Assembly: GCA_945865405.1 (NCBI GenBank)
Contig: CAMBDS010000017.1
Location: 1 to 53,962, forward strand
DNA length: 53,962 nt
Direction of reading: 5' to 3'
Origin: Caldithrix abyssi DSM 13497
GTDB taxonomy: Bacteria > Electryoneota > AABM5-125-24 > Hatepunaeales > Hatepunaeaceae
Positions 9,069 through 15,963 of the stretch are shown here, piece after piece (position 1 is the stretch's first letter; every line of letters begins with the position of its first letter). The position numbers and the translations under genes are program-made. Below the pieces are notes generated by a model. It searched no databases. It was not told the origin of the DNA and was given only the letters and a program-made list of their open reading frames with translations.

Positions 9069-9249
9069 GCGGACTGAAGTCCGCACTTTAAGCAAGTGAG
9101 GCTGCTGAAGCAACCTTCAGCAGTCGGCAACGAGGAAGAGTGCTGTCAGACGAGGGCGTCTGACAGCGGAATTTTGACGCTGAAGCAAGTATCAGCACTC
9201 CGGATGAGAGGGACAAAAGCACAAAATCCGTCGGCCGACGGATTTTGTG
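9069..9249. repeat. Palindrome cluster A in the ugd-rlmB gap
   Basis: Consecutive inverted repeats: 9069-9084 (GCGGACT/AGTCCGC, loop GA), 9084-9098 (CACTT/AAGTG), 9102-9123 (CTGCTGAAG/CTTCAGCAG, loop CAAC), 9142-9167 (GCTGTCAGACG/CGTCTGACAGC, loop AGGG), 9179-9196 (a decayed GCTGAAGC hairpin followed by ACTCCGG) and 9220-9249, a perfect 30-base palindrome with no loop whose half is CACAAAATCCGTCGG. Most share style and words with the palindromes downstream of hisC and within the atp operon. Confidence 0.85.
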
Positions 9250-9547
9250 TGGAAGTAATATGTCTGAAGCGTTCGTTGACCAGACGGTTTTGCAAGGGGT
9301 GTCAGGAACGAAAGTCTTCTAAAATCGGATGGAGGGTTTTAAGTTAGCAGGGATGGTTGCTTGAAGCCGACGTTCACCAAACAACTTGCAAGGGGTGCAG
9401 GAAACGCTGTCTTCACTTATGGTATCGGTAAAGTGCCAGAGGAACTTTAGCTTTCTTGAGAAAAAGTTAAAGTATTTTGAGATTGTGAGAATGGGGAAGA
9501 GAAAGCCGGAGGCAAGGGACTGGTGGCTGGATACCGGCTTACGCTGG

Positions 9548-9661
9548 TTTGATAGCGGTTTGAAAAACCGCTATCAAAGGCAATGAAAGGGTAACGAAAG
9601 CAGTCAGACGAGGGCGTCTAACTGCGGGATTTTGAAGCTGAAGCAAGCTTCAGCACTCCGG
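9548..9661. repeat. Palindrome cluster B in the ugd-rlmB gap
   Basis: Three further inverted repeats: 9548-9578 (14-bp perfect arms TTTGATAGCGGTTT and complement, loop GAA), 9601-9624 (CAGTCAGACG/CGTCTAACTG, loop AGGG, one mismatch) and 9637-9654 (GCTGAAGC/GCTTCAGC, loop AA) followed by ACTCCGG. The last two reproduce the order, spacing and 3' tag of 9142-9202 in cluster A, so a two-hairpin unit is present twice. Confidence 0.85.
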
Positions 9662-9698
9662 TAAAGTATCAGAAAAGTATTAGGGAAACTTTAGCTAT

Positions 9699-10655
9699 TT
9701 GAAAGCTCCAGTAAAAGAAAAGCGAAAGAATCGCGGCGAGATTCCGGCTGTCGGGAGCTCAAGTTCGAAAGGCAGCGACTTTCGCCAAAGTTCAGGGAGG
9801 CGGTTCGATCCTCCGCGCAGGAATAACTCACCGGATTGGCAGCGATCCGGTAGTAGTACGCCTCACGATTCAGAGCGGTACACGTCGAATCTCAATAGAA
9901 GACCGTCGAAAGCACCTCACACTCAGCCGATGTGGTTATTTGGCAGAAGAGAAGTGATCGAGTTGTTGAAGAGCGGGATGAAGACACTTGAGGTTTTGAT
10001 CTTGAGGGGCGGCGAGGGCAACACTTACGATGAAATAATCGAGTTAGGTGAGTCTGGAGGCGTCCCGATGCGCTTTGCGGAGCGACGAGAGTTCGACCTT
10101 CTATTTCCCGATGAGACTCACCAAGGGACGGCTGCATCCTTTTACCCCAATCCGCCGGTTAGTTTTGATGACCTGATTGTGGGAAGTGGACCGAGTCTAT
10201 TGATAATGCTTGACGGCGTCACCGATCCACACAATCTTGGGGCTGTTATTCGTTCGGCTGAAGTTTTTGGGGCTCAAGGAGTTGTCATTCCGGAACGTCG
10301 CGCCGCCGGGCTGACACCTGCGGCGATTAAGACATCGGCGGGCGCGGCTTTAAGGATTCCGACCTCACAGGTAGGGAACCTGGCTCAAGCGATGAAGAGG
10401 CTGAAGGAAGCGGGATATTGGATTTACGGTTTGGATCCGGAAGCGAAGTCATCTCTTTGGGCAGAAGTTTTTGGAGAGCGAGTCTGCGTTGTCTTCGGTT
10501 CGGAGGGGAGCGGGTTGGCGCGGCTTACAAAGGAGCTTTGCGATCATTTAATTGCCATACCGCAGTCAGGGCAGATCGGGTCGCTCAATATTTCTGCCTC
10601 AGCGGCGGTTGTATTAGCAGAGCTTTCCAGAAGAAGTGAAAAGAAGGGTCTGTAA
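9699..10655 (+). CDS. rlmB: 23S rRNA (guanosine 2'-O) methyltransferase, TrmH/RlmB family
   Basis: A 318-residue SPOUT-class RNA ribose methyltransferase using S-adenosylmethionine. Residues about 1-75 are a basic, Ser/Arg/Pro-rich tail that looks disordered and is longer than in typical RlmB (about 245 residues). Then comes the substrate-binding domain starting WLFGRREVIELL, and the knotted catalytic domain with motif 1 LDGVTDPHNLGAVIRSAE, motif 2 VFGSEGSGL and motif 3 IPQSGQIGSLNISASAA. The start is TTG 9699 with a weak ribosome site. RlmB modifies the 23S peptidyl-transferase region; the exact target nucleotide is inferred from the family only, and another TrmH-type target is possible. Confidence 0.88.
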   Translation: MKAPVKEKRKNRGEIPAVGSSSSKGSDFRQSSGRRFDPPRRNNSPDWQRSGSSTPHDSERYTSNLNRRPSKAPHTQPMWLFGRREVIELLKSGMKTLEVLILRGGEGNTYDEIIELGESGGVPMRFAERREFDLLFPDETHQGTAASFYPNPPVSFDDLIVGSGPSLLIMLDGVTDPHNLGAVIRSAEVFGAQGVVIPERRAAGLTPAAIKTSAGAALRIPTSQVGNLAQAMKRLKEAGYWIYGLDPEAKSSLWAEVFGERVCVVFGSEGSGLARLTKELCDHLIAIPQSGQIGSLNISASAAVVLAELSRRSEKKGL

Positions 10656-10703
10656 GTTGATTTATAAACCATCGGTTTGTAAATTAACAGCTCTAATTAT
10701 ATT

Positions 10704-11081
10704 ATGAACAATCTCACGCAGAAAACTGGAACTGGCAATCAGCGCAAGCCCATTGAATGGCTGAGCGTACTCATTGTACCGGAGGGGCGAACGCCGATCC
10801 GATACAAGGTGCAGATGTTATCGCTAAAGTTAGCCGGAGCCGGGCTGGGGATTTTTCTGTTGTTAATTGTTTTTGCAGTAGTAAGCTTTAGTTCATTGCT
10901 TCGTAAAGCGATGGAGCGCGACAGCCTTCTTGCTGAAAATGCTAAGTTGCTCGTGGAAAACAAACGAGTGGCAGAGCTTGCCCGTGACGTCGAAAAGAGC
11001 AGACTTTCGCTCGAGCGGATCGTTAAGTCCCTTGGGGGGAAGCTTGACCTGACAGAATCGCCGATGCGGGATTCTCTATGA
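10704..11081 (+). CDS. Membrane-anchored coiled-coil protein, short paralogue of the following M23 protein
   Basis: A 125-residue protein with a cytoplasmic N-terminus containing SVLIVPEGRTPIRYKVQML, one membrane helix (about residues 48-66) and a coiled coil (ERDSLLAENAKLLVENKRV) ending near 110. The next gene begins with the same plan (NVLIVPDEGGQSRRLNL, helix, AENERLTEENRRV), so the two are paralogues and this one lacks the peptidase domain. Its stop overlaps the next start by four bases (ATGA at 11078). It may pair with the peptidase through the coil as a non-catalytic partner and bring it to the bactofilin encoded two genes downstream. Function inferred from context. Confidence 0.75.
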   Translation: MNNLTQKTGTGNQRKPIEWLSVLIVPEGRTPIRYKVQMLSLKLAGAGLGIFLLLIVFAVVSFSSLLRKAMERDSLLAENAKLLVENKRVAELARDVEKSRLSLERIVKSLGGKLDLTESPMRDSL

Positions 11082-11881
11082 TCAAGCGAATGAATGTCTT
11101 GATTGTGCCGGACGAGGGTGGGCAATCCCGAAGGCTCAATTTGCCAGTATTCATTCTGAAGTTTGCAGCTTGGTCGATGCTCATATTGATTGCGGTGTTT
11201 GTTGTGGCGGTTTTCAGCTACTCGCGATTTGCCATTAAGGCGCTTGACTGGAGTCGTCTGGCTGCCGAAAATGAACGTCTTACTGAGGAGAATCGGCGGG
11301 TATTGAGAGTGACACGGGAAATCGCCGAGAGTCGCTCGACGCTTGTCAACCTGTTTCACACATATCGAGCACAGAAGATGCCGATACCGGATTCGTTGTT
11401 CGACGCCGTCTCGAGCGCTGGTGTGAACGGACTTTCGCCAGAGTCGGTGGCGATTTTGAAAGACCAGATGCACTCCCCGGCGCAGTTTCTTCAGCGCGGG
11501 CTTCCGACGGTTATGCCGGTTGCAGGATTTTTGTCACAACGATTTCTTGAGGATCCGTTTTTTCCGGAACGGAGCCACCTTGGCATCGACATTGCCGGAC
11601 GGGAGAGCACACCTATCGTAGCGGCGGCGTCAGGGAATGTGATTTTTGAAGGTTGGACATCGTATTTTGGGAACTGCCTGATCATTGCTCATCGTGACGG
11701 GTATGTGACGTTTTACGGGCATTGCAGGCAGAATCTGCGCAAGCTTGCCGAAGAGGTGAAGCGCGGTGAGCCGATTGCGTTGCTTGGATCAACAGGACAT
11801 TCAAGTGCACCTCATCTCCACTTTGAGATTTGGAAGGACGGGGTACCGGTGGATCCGCTGAAGTTGTTGCAGATGAAGTAG
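11078..11881 (+). CDS. Membrane-anchored M23 (LytM-type) peptidoglycan endopeptidase
   Basis: A 267-residue protein with a short cytoplasmic stretch, one membrane helix (about residues 29-49), a coiled coil (about 60-95) and a C-terminal M23 peptidase domain. The zinc and catalytic motifs are intact: HLGIDIAG (HxxxD) near 167, a His in IIAHRDGYVTFYGH and the final HLHFE (HxH) near 248. The domain should face the periplasm and cut peptide cross-links. The bactofilin gene follows after 154 bases; bactofilin plus M23 modules are known from several bacteria (e.g. BacA-LmdC of Hyphomonas), where the N-terminal tail of the peptidase binds the bactofilin. That model fits the VLIVP motif here. Confidence 0.9.
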   Translation: MIKRMNVLIVPDEGGQSRRLNLPVFILKFAAWSMLILIAVFVVAVFSYSRFAIKALDWSRLAAENERLTEENRRVLRVTREIAESRSTLVNLFHTYRAQKMPIPDSLFDAVSSAGVNGLSPESVAILKDQMHSPAQFLQRGLPTVMPVAGFLSQRFLEDPFFPERSHLGIDIAGRESTPIVAAASGNVIFEGWTSYFGNCLIIAHRDGYVTFYGHCRQNLRKLAEEVKRGEPIALLGSTGHSSAPHLHFEIWKDGVPVDPLKLLQMK

Positions 11882-11945
11882 GCGGGGGAAGTTTTGAGAC
11901 CCGCCCAGCGAAGCAGGCCGGACTACACGAGATGAATGGAAAAGA

Positions 11946-12003
11946 GCGGACTGAAAGTCCGCCCTCCAAGAGCATGCTGACGGGCGGACAAGAGTGTCCG
12001 CCC
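11946..12003. repeat. Two GGCGGAC-type palindromes before the bactofilin gene
   Basis: 11946-11962 is GCGGACT/AGTCCGC with loop GAA, followed by CCTCCAAG. 11982-12003 is GGGCGGACA/TGTCCGCCC with loop AGAG, followed by TCCAA. Both are the same type as 123-144 and 47731-47748, including the trailing CTCCAA tag. The GTG inside the second one (11994) opens the bactofilin frame but is rejected as its start. Confidence 0.88.
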
Positions 12004-12035
12004 TCCAAATAAGTAGGAAAGGTAGGACGATAACC

Positions 12036-12440
12036 TTGGCAAAAGCCTCTGGAAGTCGATTTAGTTCGGGCGAGTTATCCACTCTGATTGGCCCCGACGC
12101 CACTCTTGAGGGACGCCTGACGGTCCGCAATTCGGTCAGAATCGATGGCAGCATGAAGGGAGAGCTCATCTCGACCGAAACTGTCACAATCGGTAAAGAC
12201 GGTGGCGTCGAAGGCGACATTACCGCCGCCGATGTAGTGATCGGTGGAAAGGTGACCGGAAGGATTATCTGTCAAGGGAAAGTTATCCTTGAAGAGTCGG
12301 CACTTCTGACGGGCGACCTCAGAACGGTGAGGCTGGTCGTCGAGGAGGGGGCTATCTTTAACGGACTATCCGAGATGGGGGAGATGAAGCATCAGCCCCA
12401 TCCTCCGAAAGTGATCAACCTTGACCAGGACGAGCGATAA
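12036..12440 (+). CDS. Bactofilin
   Basis: A 134-residue bactofilin, a self-polymerising beta-helical cytoskeletal protein that forms membrane-associated filaments and positions cell-wall enzymes. The core has repeated short beta-strand units such as LIGPDATLEGRLTVRNSVRIDGSMKG split by glycines, and VIGGKVTGRIICQGKVIL, flanked by short unstructured tails, which is the family layout. I take TTG 12036 as start because AGGA at 12024-12027 precedes it; the in-frame GTG at 11994 lies within a palindromic repeat. It follows the M23 peptidase pair, a recurrent pairing. Its last 20 bases overlap the first ATP synthase gene. Confidence 0.88.
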   Translation: MAKASGSRFSSGELSTLIGPDATLEGRLTVRNSVRIDGSMKGELISTETVTIGKDGGVEGDITAADVVIGGKVTGRIICQGKVILEESALLTGDLRTVRLVVEEGAIFNGLSEMGEMKHQPHPPKVINLDQDER

Positions 12441-12768
12441 GCGACCCCATATCCTCGGGAATATCAAGGGCGGTGGAGCCTACGCCTATCTGGGATTCAC
12501 ACTTGCCGGGTCGGTGCTGGGTTTGTTTTTTCTCGGTTATTGGGCAGACGGCGCACTGGGGACTCGGCCATGGCTCGCGATAACAGGGGCGTTTCTCGGC
12601 ATGGCCGGTGGATTTATCAATCTTGTGACAACGCTTAACCGGAACCAGAAAGAGAATGAACGACTCGAACGGGAGAAAGAGCCTGGGGATAGCGGTACCA
12701 ATGGCGGGGGGACTGCTGGTAGCGGCGGCGGCGGTATCTCTGTTGACGGGTCGGCCGGGGGTCAATGA
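12421..12768 (+). CDS. atpZ: ATP synthase accessory protein AtpZ-like
   Basis: A 115-residue protein with two membrane helices (AYLGFTLAGSVLGLFFLGYWADGALGTRPWLAITGAFLGMAGGFINL) typical of the AtpZ/AtpI-type small proteins at the head of F-type ATP synthase operons. AtpZ is reported to work with AtpI in ion uptake (Mg/Ca) or assembly. The start is TTG 12421, inside the end of the bactofilin gene. The last 35 codons (about residues 80-115, a Gly/Ser-rich tail with GTNGGGTAGSGGGG) overlap the start of atpI in another frame for 113 bases, so this tail may be a by-product of the overlap rather than a folded part. Confidence 0.75.
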   Translation: MTRTSDKRPHILGNIKGGGAYAYLGFTLAGSVLGLFFLGYWADGALGTRPWLAITGAFLGMAGGFINLVTTLNRNQKENERLEREKEPGDSGTNGGGTAGSGGGGISVDGSAGGQ

Positions 12769-13036
12769 GGCGAAGGTGACAGGGCTTTTGCTGGCTCTGG
12801 CAGCGTTTGTGCCGGTGTTCATGATGCTGCTCAAGGCGATGCGGAGCGGTTCGACGAACGAGGTGTTGGGGACATTTGTCGGGGGTTGTTTCTTCAAACT
12901 TTTGGTACTGGGCGTCGGGATCTGGTGGGGGATAAAGAAGGCGGGATACCCAATGTTTGACTTCTCACTCACGTGTCTCAGTTTTCTTGTTGCTTTTCAA
13001 ATTATCGAATCGTTATATTTCGCCCAGCAAAAGTAA
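12656..13036 (+). CDS. atpI: ATP synthase protein I-like
   Basis: A 126-residue integral membrane protein with four helices (GIAVPMAGGLLVAAAAVSLL; TGLLLALAAFVPVFMMLLKA; VLGTFVGGCFFKLLVLGVG; CLSFLVAFQIIESLYF), the pattern of AtpI, which helps assemble the c-ring and is encoded just before subunit a. The ATG at 12656 lies 113 bases inside the preceding atpZ frame. A later start would remove the first helix, so the overlap appears real. Sequence conservation in AtpI is weak, so the call rests on hydropathy and position. Confidence 0.72.
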   Translation: MNDSNGRKSLGIAVPMAGGLLVAAAAVSLLTGRPGVNEAKVTGLLLALAAFVPVFMMLLKAMRSGSTNEVLGTFVGGCFFKLLVLGVGIWWGIKKAGYPMFDFSLTCLSFLVAFQIIESLYFAQQK

Positions 13037-13117
13037 CGCCGCTTTTGTAGAGATTTCAGAAACCATGTCGCCCGGTGGGCGGCGGAACATACCGGCAGAT
13101 TGCCGACGTTACGGAGT

Positions 13118-14005
13118 ATGACAAACCTTTACCAAATTTTGACTTCGACCTTGATTGGGGCGAGTGAGCACGGTGCCGCGCATGGGGATGCTGCCGGACA
13201 CGGTGCGCATGGGGCAGGCCCAGGTGGGATGGTCGATATTGTCGGCCATTTGACCGAGATGGAGTCGGTCGAGTTTTTCTTTAAGACATTTCCACTCGAC
13301 AAACTTCACTTTGAGTTATTCGGGATCGACCTCTCGATCACCAAGCCGGTCATTATGATGTGGCTGGCGGCGATAATCCTGACGCTATGTTTGATGCTGG
13401 CGTTTCGGGGTGGGAAGTTGCTGAAGTCGAAGTTCGCGCATCTGCTTGAAGTTTATATCCTCTTCGTACGAGATGAGATTGTCTATCCAATTATGGGCGA
13501 GCGCGACGGGCGGAAGCTTCTGCCGTTCTTCCTGACGGTCTTTTTCTTTATTCTTTCGATGAATTTGTTCGGGATGATCCCATGGGGTGGGACTGCGACT
13601 GGTAATGTTAATGTGACGGCGGGACTTGCTATTGTGGCGTTTCTGGTGATACAGGGGATGGGGATCGCCAAGAACGGGGTGGTGCATCACTTTAAGGCGT
13701 TGCTGCCGTCGGGCTTGCCAGCGTTCGTGGTGCCGATTATGATCCCGGTCGAGATTGTTGGTATGTTTGCCAAACCGTTCGCGCTTTGCATCCGTCTTTT
13801 TGCTAACATGGTAGCCGGTCACGCGGTGATACTGGCGTTTCTGGGGCTGATCTTCATGGCGAAGAGCTGGATTATCGCTCCGATGCCGCTTGCCGGGGTG
13901 GTGGGGATCTCGATCCTTGAGTTGTTCGTGGGGCACTTGCAGGCGTTTGTCTTTACGATGCTGACCGCGTTGTTCACCGGGATGACGATGCATCCGGATC
14001 ATTGA
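13118..14005 (+). CDS. atpB: ATP synthase F0 subunit a
   Basis: A subunit a of about 295 residues, forming the half-channels for proton entry and exit next to the c-ring. The essential arginine lies in the motif LCIRLFANMVAGH near residue 230, with later glutamine/histidine positions in the last helix (ELFVGHLQAFVFTMLTALF). The N-terminus is Gly/His/Ala-rich (SEHGAAHGDAAGHGAHG), as often seen in FCB-group relatives. The ATG at 13118 is used; an in-frame TTG at 13100 would add six residues and cannot be excluded, as GGAG sits almost against the ATG. Downstream, the usual neighbour atpE is displaced by about 1.96 kb of accessory genes. Confidence 0.93.
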   Translation: MTNLYQILTSTLIGASEHGAAHGDAAGHGAHGAGPGGMVDIVGHLTEMESVEFFFKTFPLDKLHFELFGIDLSITKPVIMMWLAAIILTLCLMLAFRGGKLLKSKFAHLLEVYILFVRDEIVYPIMGERDGRKLLPFFLTVFFFILSMNLFGMIPWGGTATGNVNVTAGLAIVAFLVIQGMGIAKNGVVHHFKALLPSGLPAFVVPIMIPVEIVGMFAKPFALCIRLFANMVAGHAVILAFLGLIFMAKSWIIAPMPLAGVVGISILELFVGHLQAFVFTMLTALFTGMTMHPDH

Positions 14006-14040
14006 GGTGGGTGAATCAAATACCAAAATTATTTTTATGA

Positions 14041-14733
14041 TTGGACAAGCGGTTGGCTGACAAACACCCATACGTGCAAGCGCCTGGAGTTCTAATCCAA
14101 ATCCTAAATCAACTTAGGAAAAAACTCCCGCCTAAGGTAGATGCCGCCGCACTTAAAAATCTTGGACTAGCTCCGAGTAATGAGGGAACTCATCTTAATA
14201 CTCTGCGTTTTTTGGAGTTGATTGATGAATCGGGCGTTCCCACTCAGTCCGCACACGACATGTTTGTAATCCATGATGATGATGAATTTGCGGATACATT
14301 TGCCAAATCGGTGCAAGAGGCTTACAAGGAATTGTTCACGTTGAGAGGCGATGAGGCTTGGACTCTTGATAGATCTCAACTGATGACATTCTTTCGAAGG
14401 AACGACAAAACCAGTGACGCTGTTGGAGGATTTCAAGCCTATACTTTTCAGGCGTTGTCCGTTTATGCAAAAAAGGCAGAAGCTACCACCTCCAAGCCAA
14501 AGTCAAAGCCAGTTAGTAAGTCTGCGCCAAAAGTAGGGAAAAAGGATAAGCCTCCCGTTCTACCTCTAGAAGTTAATGAAGCGCCTCATTCTGAGTCGCA
14601 CGCAACTTCAGGAAAGGATAAAAATATTGGTCTTTCGGTCAGGATTGAAATAAATCTGCCCTTGGCTCCAGATCAAGACACTTATGATAGGATTTTCAAG
14701 AGCATTCGAGAGAATCTCCTTGATCCTAAATGA
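14041..14733 (+). CDS. DUF5343-type protein, accessory island
   Basis: A 230-residue protein. Residues about 5-140 (HPYVQAPGVLIQILNQLR, LGLAPSNEGTHLNTLRFLELID, AWTLDRSQLMTFFRRN) match the family I know as DUF5343, which looks like a winged-helix-type DNA-binding or adaptor fold. A Lys/Pro/Ser-rich linker (about 145-200) follows and then a short conserved end (IGLSVRIEINLPLAPDQDTYDRIFKSIRENL), which suggests a two-part protein. The start is TTG 14041 or 14053; no clear ribosome site is seen. It overlaps the next gene by about 14 bases, implying coupled translation. It interrupts the atpB-atpE order and is visibly richer in A+T than the ATP synthase genes, suggesting acquisition. Function unknown. 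Confidence 0.75.
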   Translation: MDKRLADKHPYVQAPGVLIQILNQLRKKLPPKVDAAALKNLGLAPSNEGTHLNTLRFLELIDESGVPTQSAHDMFVIHDDDEFADTFAKSVQEAYKELFTLRGDEAWTLDRSQLMTFFRRNDKTSDAVGGFQAYTFQALSVYAKKAEATTSKPKSKPVSKSAPKVGKKDKPPVLPLEVNEAPHSESHATSGKDKNIGLSVRIEINLPLAPDQDTYDRIFKSIRENLLDPK

Positions 14734-15214
14734 CATAGACAATTTTGAGCGGATTTGTCGGGAAGCGGTTCGTTATGCTACAATAGACTCAACAACTGCG
14801 CCATCAGTACATCCGTTTGAAGTCAGAGAAGTTCATTTTGTCTTGCCTATTGTAGTGCGCAAGTTATTTGATAATGGACATTACTCACAGGCAACATTCG
14901 AGGCGTTTAAGTTTCTTGACAAGGAAGTTTCGAGGTTGTCTGGCGAAAGCGAAACAGGGTTTAAATTGATGATGAAAGCGTTTTCTGAGGATTCCCCATT
15001 GATTGCATTGACTGCGTGTAAAACTGTTGAAGAAAAGGATGAACAGCATGGCTATAGATTTATATTTGCTGGATCATCTTTAGCAATTCGAAATCCAAGA
15101 GGGCACCTTTACAGCTTAATCAATTCGCCTGATGAATGTTTGGATCATCTTTCATTAGCCTCACTTTTGTTGAGGCGTATCGAGACAGCCGGTTTTACTC
15201 TGCTAAAACCATAA
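14720..15214 (+). CDS. Ymh/TIGR02391-family protein, accessory island
   Basis: A protein of about 164 residues. The central part (HPFEVREVHFVLPIVVRKLF, GHYSQATFEAFKFLDKEV, MMKAFSEDSPLIAL, GYRFIFAGSSLAIRNPRGH, DECLDHLSLASLLLRRIE) is the pattern of the Ymh family (TIGR02391), related in look to Abi C-terminal/HEPN-like helical proteins; NPRGH is its signature. I recall members being scattered near phage, plasmid and restriction genes, with no settled function. The start is TTG 14720, or ATG 14684 further inside the upstream gene. It overlaps the DUF5343 gene and probably forms a pair with it. A defence or toxin role is inference only. Confidence 0.75.
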   Translation: MILNDIDNFERICREAVRYATIDSTTAPSVHPFEVREVHFVLPIVVRKLFDNGHYSQATFEAFKFLDKEVSRLSGESETGFKLMMKAFSEDSPLIALTACKTVEEKDEQHGYRFIFAGSSLAIRNPRGHLYSLINSPDECLDHLSLASLLLRRIETAGFTLLKP

Positions 15215-15219
15215 GCCAC

Positions 15220-15456
15220 ATGGACATCGCACTTAAAGATTATCATTTCGCCGCGATCATCCAGAGTGATGAAGATGGCTATTATGCACATTGTCCCGAT
15301 CTGAAGGGTTGTCACGCGCAGGGCGACTCCCTTGACGAAGTCATCGCTAACATTAACGATGCTACGCGGCTGATCGTAGAGGATATTATCGAGTGTGGCG
15401 AAGAAGTTCCACAACCCAAACGAGTTTTATTAACAGTAGTTCAGATTACAATCTGA
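15220..15456 (+). CDS. Solo HicB-type antitoxin-like protein
   Basis: A 78-residue HicB-like fold: IALKDYHFAAIIQSDEDGYYAHCPDLKGCHAQGDSLDEVIANINDA is split here as FAAIIQSDEDGYYAHCPDL and GCHAQGDSLDEVIANI, the partial RNase H-like domain that binds HicA toxins. There is no C-terminal ribbon-helix-helix or helix-turn-helix DNA-binding domain. No HicA (a short double-stranded-RNA-binding-like protein with a G-S-H motif) is seen on either side. ATG 15220 lies five bases after the Ymh stop. Solo HicB-like proteins are common; this one could neutralise an unlinked toxin, act with the Ymh protein, or be a remnant. Confidence 0.8.
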   Translation: MDIALKDYHFAAIIQSDEDGYYAHCPDLKGCHAQGDSLDEVIANINDATRLIVEDIIECGEEVPQPKRVLLTVVQITI

Positions 15457-15469
15457 CTTGGTTCTCAGA

Positions 15470-15862
15470 ATGAACGACTCAATAAACAATTACTTAAAAG
15501 CGATTGGCAGCACAAGCGGCTACGATGTGCAAGCCGCGTTCGATGAGTGCAAGAATTTGACAGGGATACAGCCGGACTCGGCGTTCCTGTCGGAACCTGC
15601 GTCAAGCCCGATATGGCTGTTCAGAGGCACAACTATCTTTGAGTTTAAAAGTTCGACCTCGAAAGGCTTCCGGGTCTATAACATCGCCAAGAAAGTCTCT
15701 GATCTCGAAATTAACCGTGATACGGCTGGCGATGGGTTGCTTCGAGTTACCGCCCACGTTAACTATTCGGAACCGATGAGCCTGACTTTCAAGGCGAGCG
15801 GTGACAACATCAAGTATTTGACGGAACTGACCTACAGTTTGCTGATCCCGAATTTGTTTTAG
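15470..15862 (+). CDS. Uncharacterised small protein, accessory island
   Basis: A 130-residue protein I do not recognise. The first 45 residues look helical (NDSINNYLKAIGSTSGYDVQ; AAFDECKNLTG), the rest alternates strands (PIWLFRGTTIFEFKSSTSKG, LLRVTAHVNYSEPMSLTFKA) and ends in a short helix, reminiscent of a PH-like beta fold, though this is only an impression. No signal peptide or membrane helix. ATG 15470 lies 13 bases after the HicB-like gene. It is the last gene of the insertion before atpE; about 100 bases follow without features. Confidence 0.6.
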   Translation: MNDSINNYLKAIGSTSGYDVQAAFDECKNLTGIQPDSAFLSEPASSPIWLFRGTTIFEFKSSTSKGFRVYNIAKKVSDLEINRDTAGDGLLRVTAHVNYSEPMSLTFKASGDNIKYLTELTYSLLIPNLF

Positions 15863-15963
15863 ATCGACTGTTGCCCTGACTACCTCCGGCGACAGTTACG
15901 TTCAATGACAACTTTTTTCTTTTATTTCATAACCCCGTCCCTCATTAAAGGAACACAACCACA

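Larger units (their letters stand above)
9034..9698. other. Gene-free stretch rich in palindromes
   Basis: 665 bases between ugd and the rRNA methyltransferase gene. Two short open frames (9096-9347 and 9386-9586) run across the palindromes, lack any family signature and are rejected as genes. The first 200 and last 150 bases are densely packed with inverted repeats (separate entries). Between them, 9250-9547 contains two copies of a TTGCAAGGGGTG-like segment (near 9291 and 9388) and otherwise nothing recognisable. Confidence 0.7.

Noticed and set aside
9096..9586. Two small open frames in the palindrome-rich gap
   Set aside because: They are built from palindrome sequence and lack start signals and family features.
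1..9661. CRISPR array
   Set aside because: The repeated hairpins differ in arms and have no regular spacers, and no cas gene is present.
11994..12035. GTG start for the bactofilin
   Set aside because: It lies in a palindromic repeat; the TTG at 12036 has a ribosome site and gives a usual bactofilin N-terminus.
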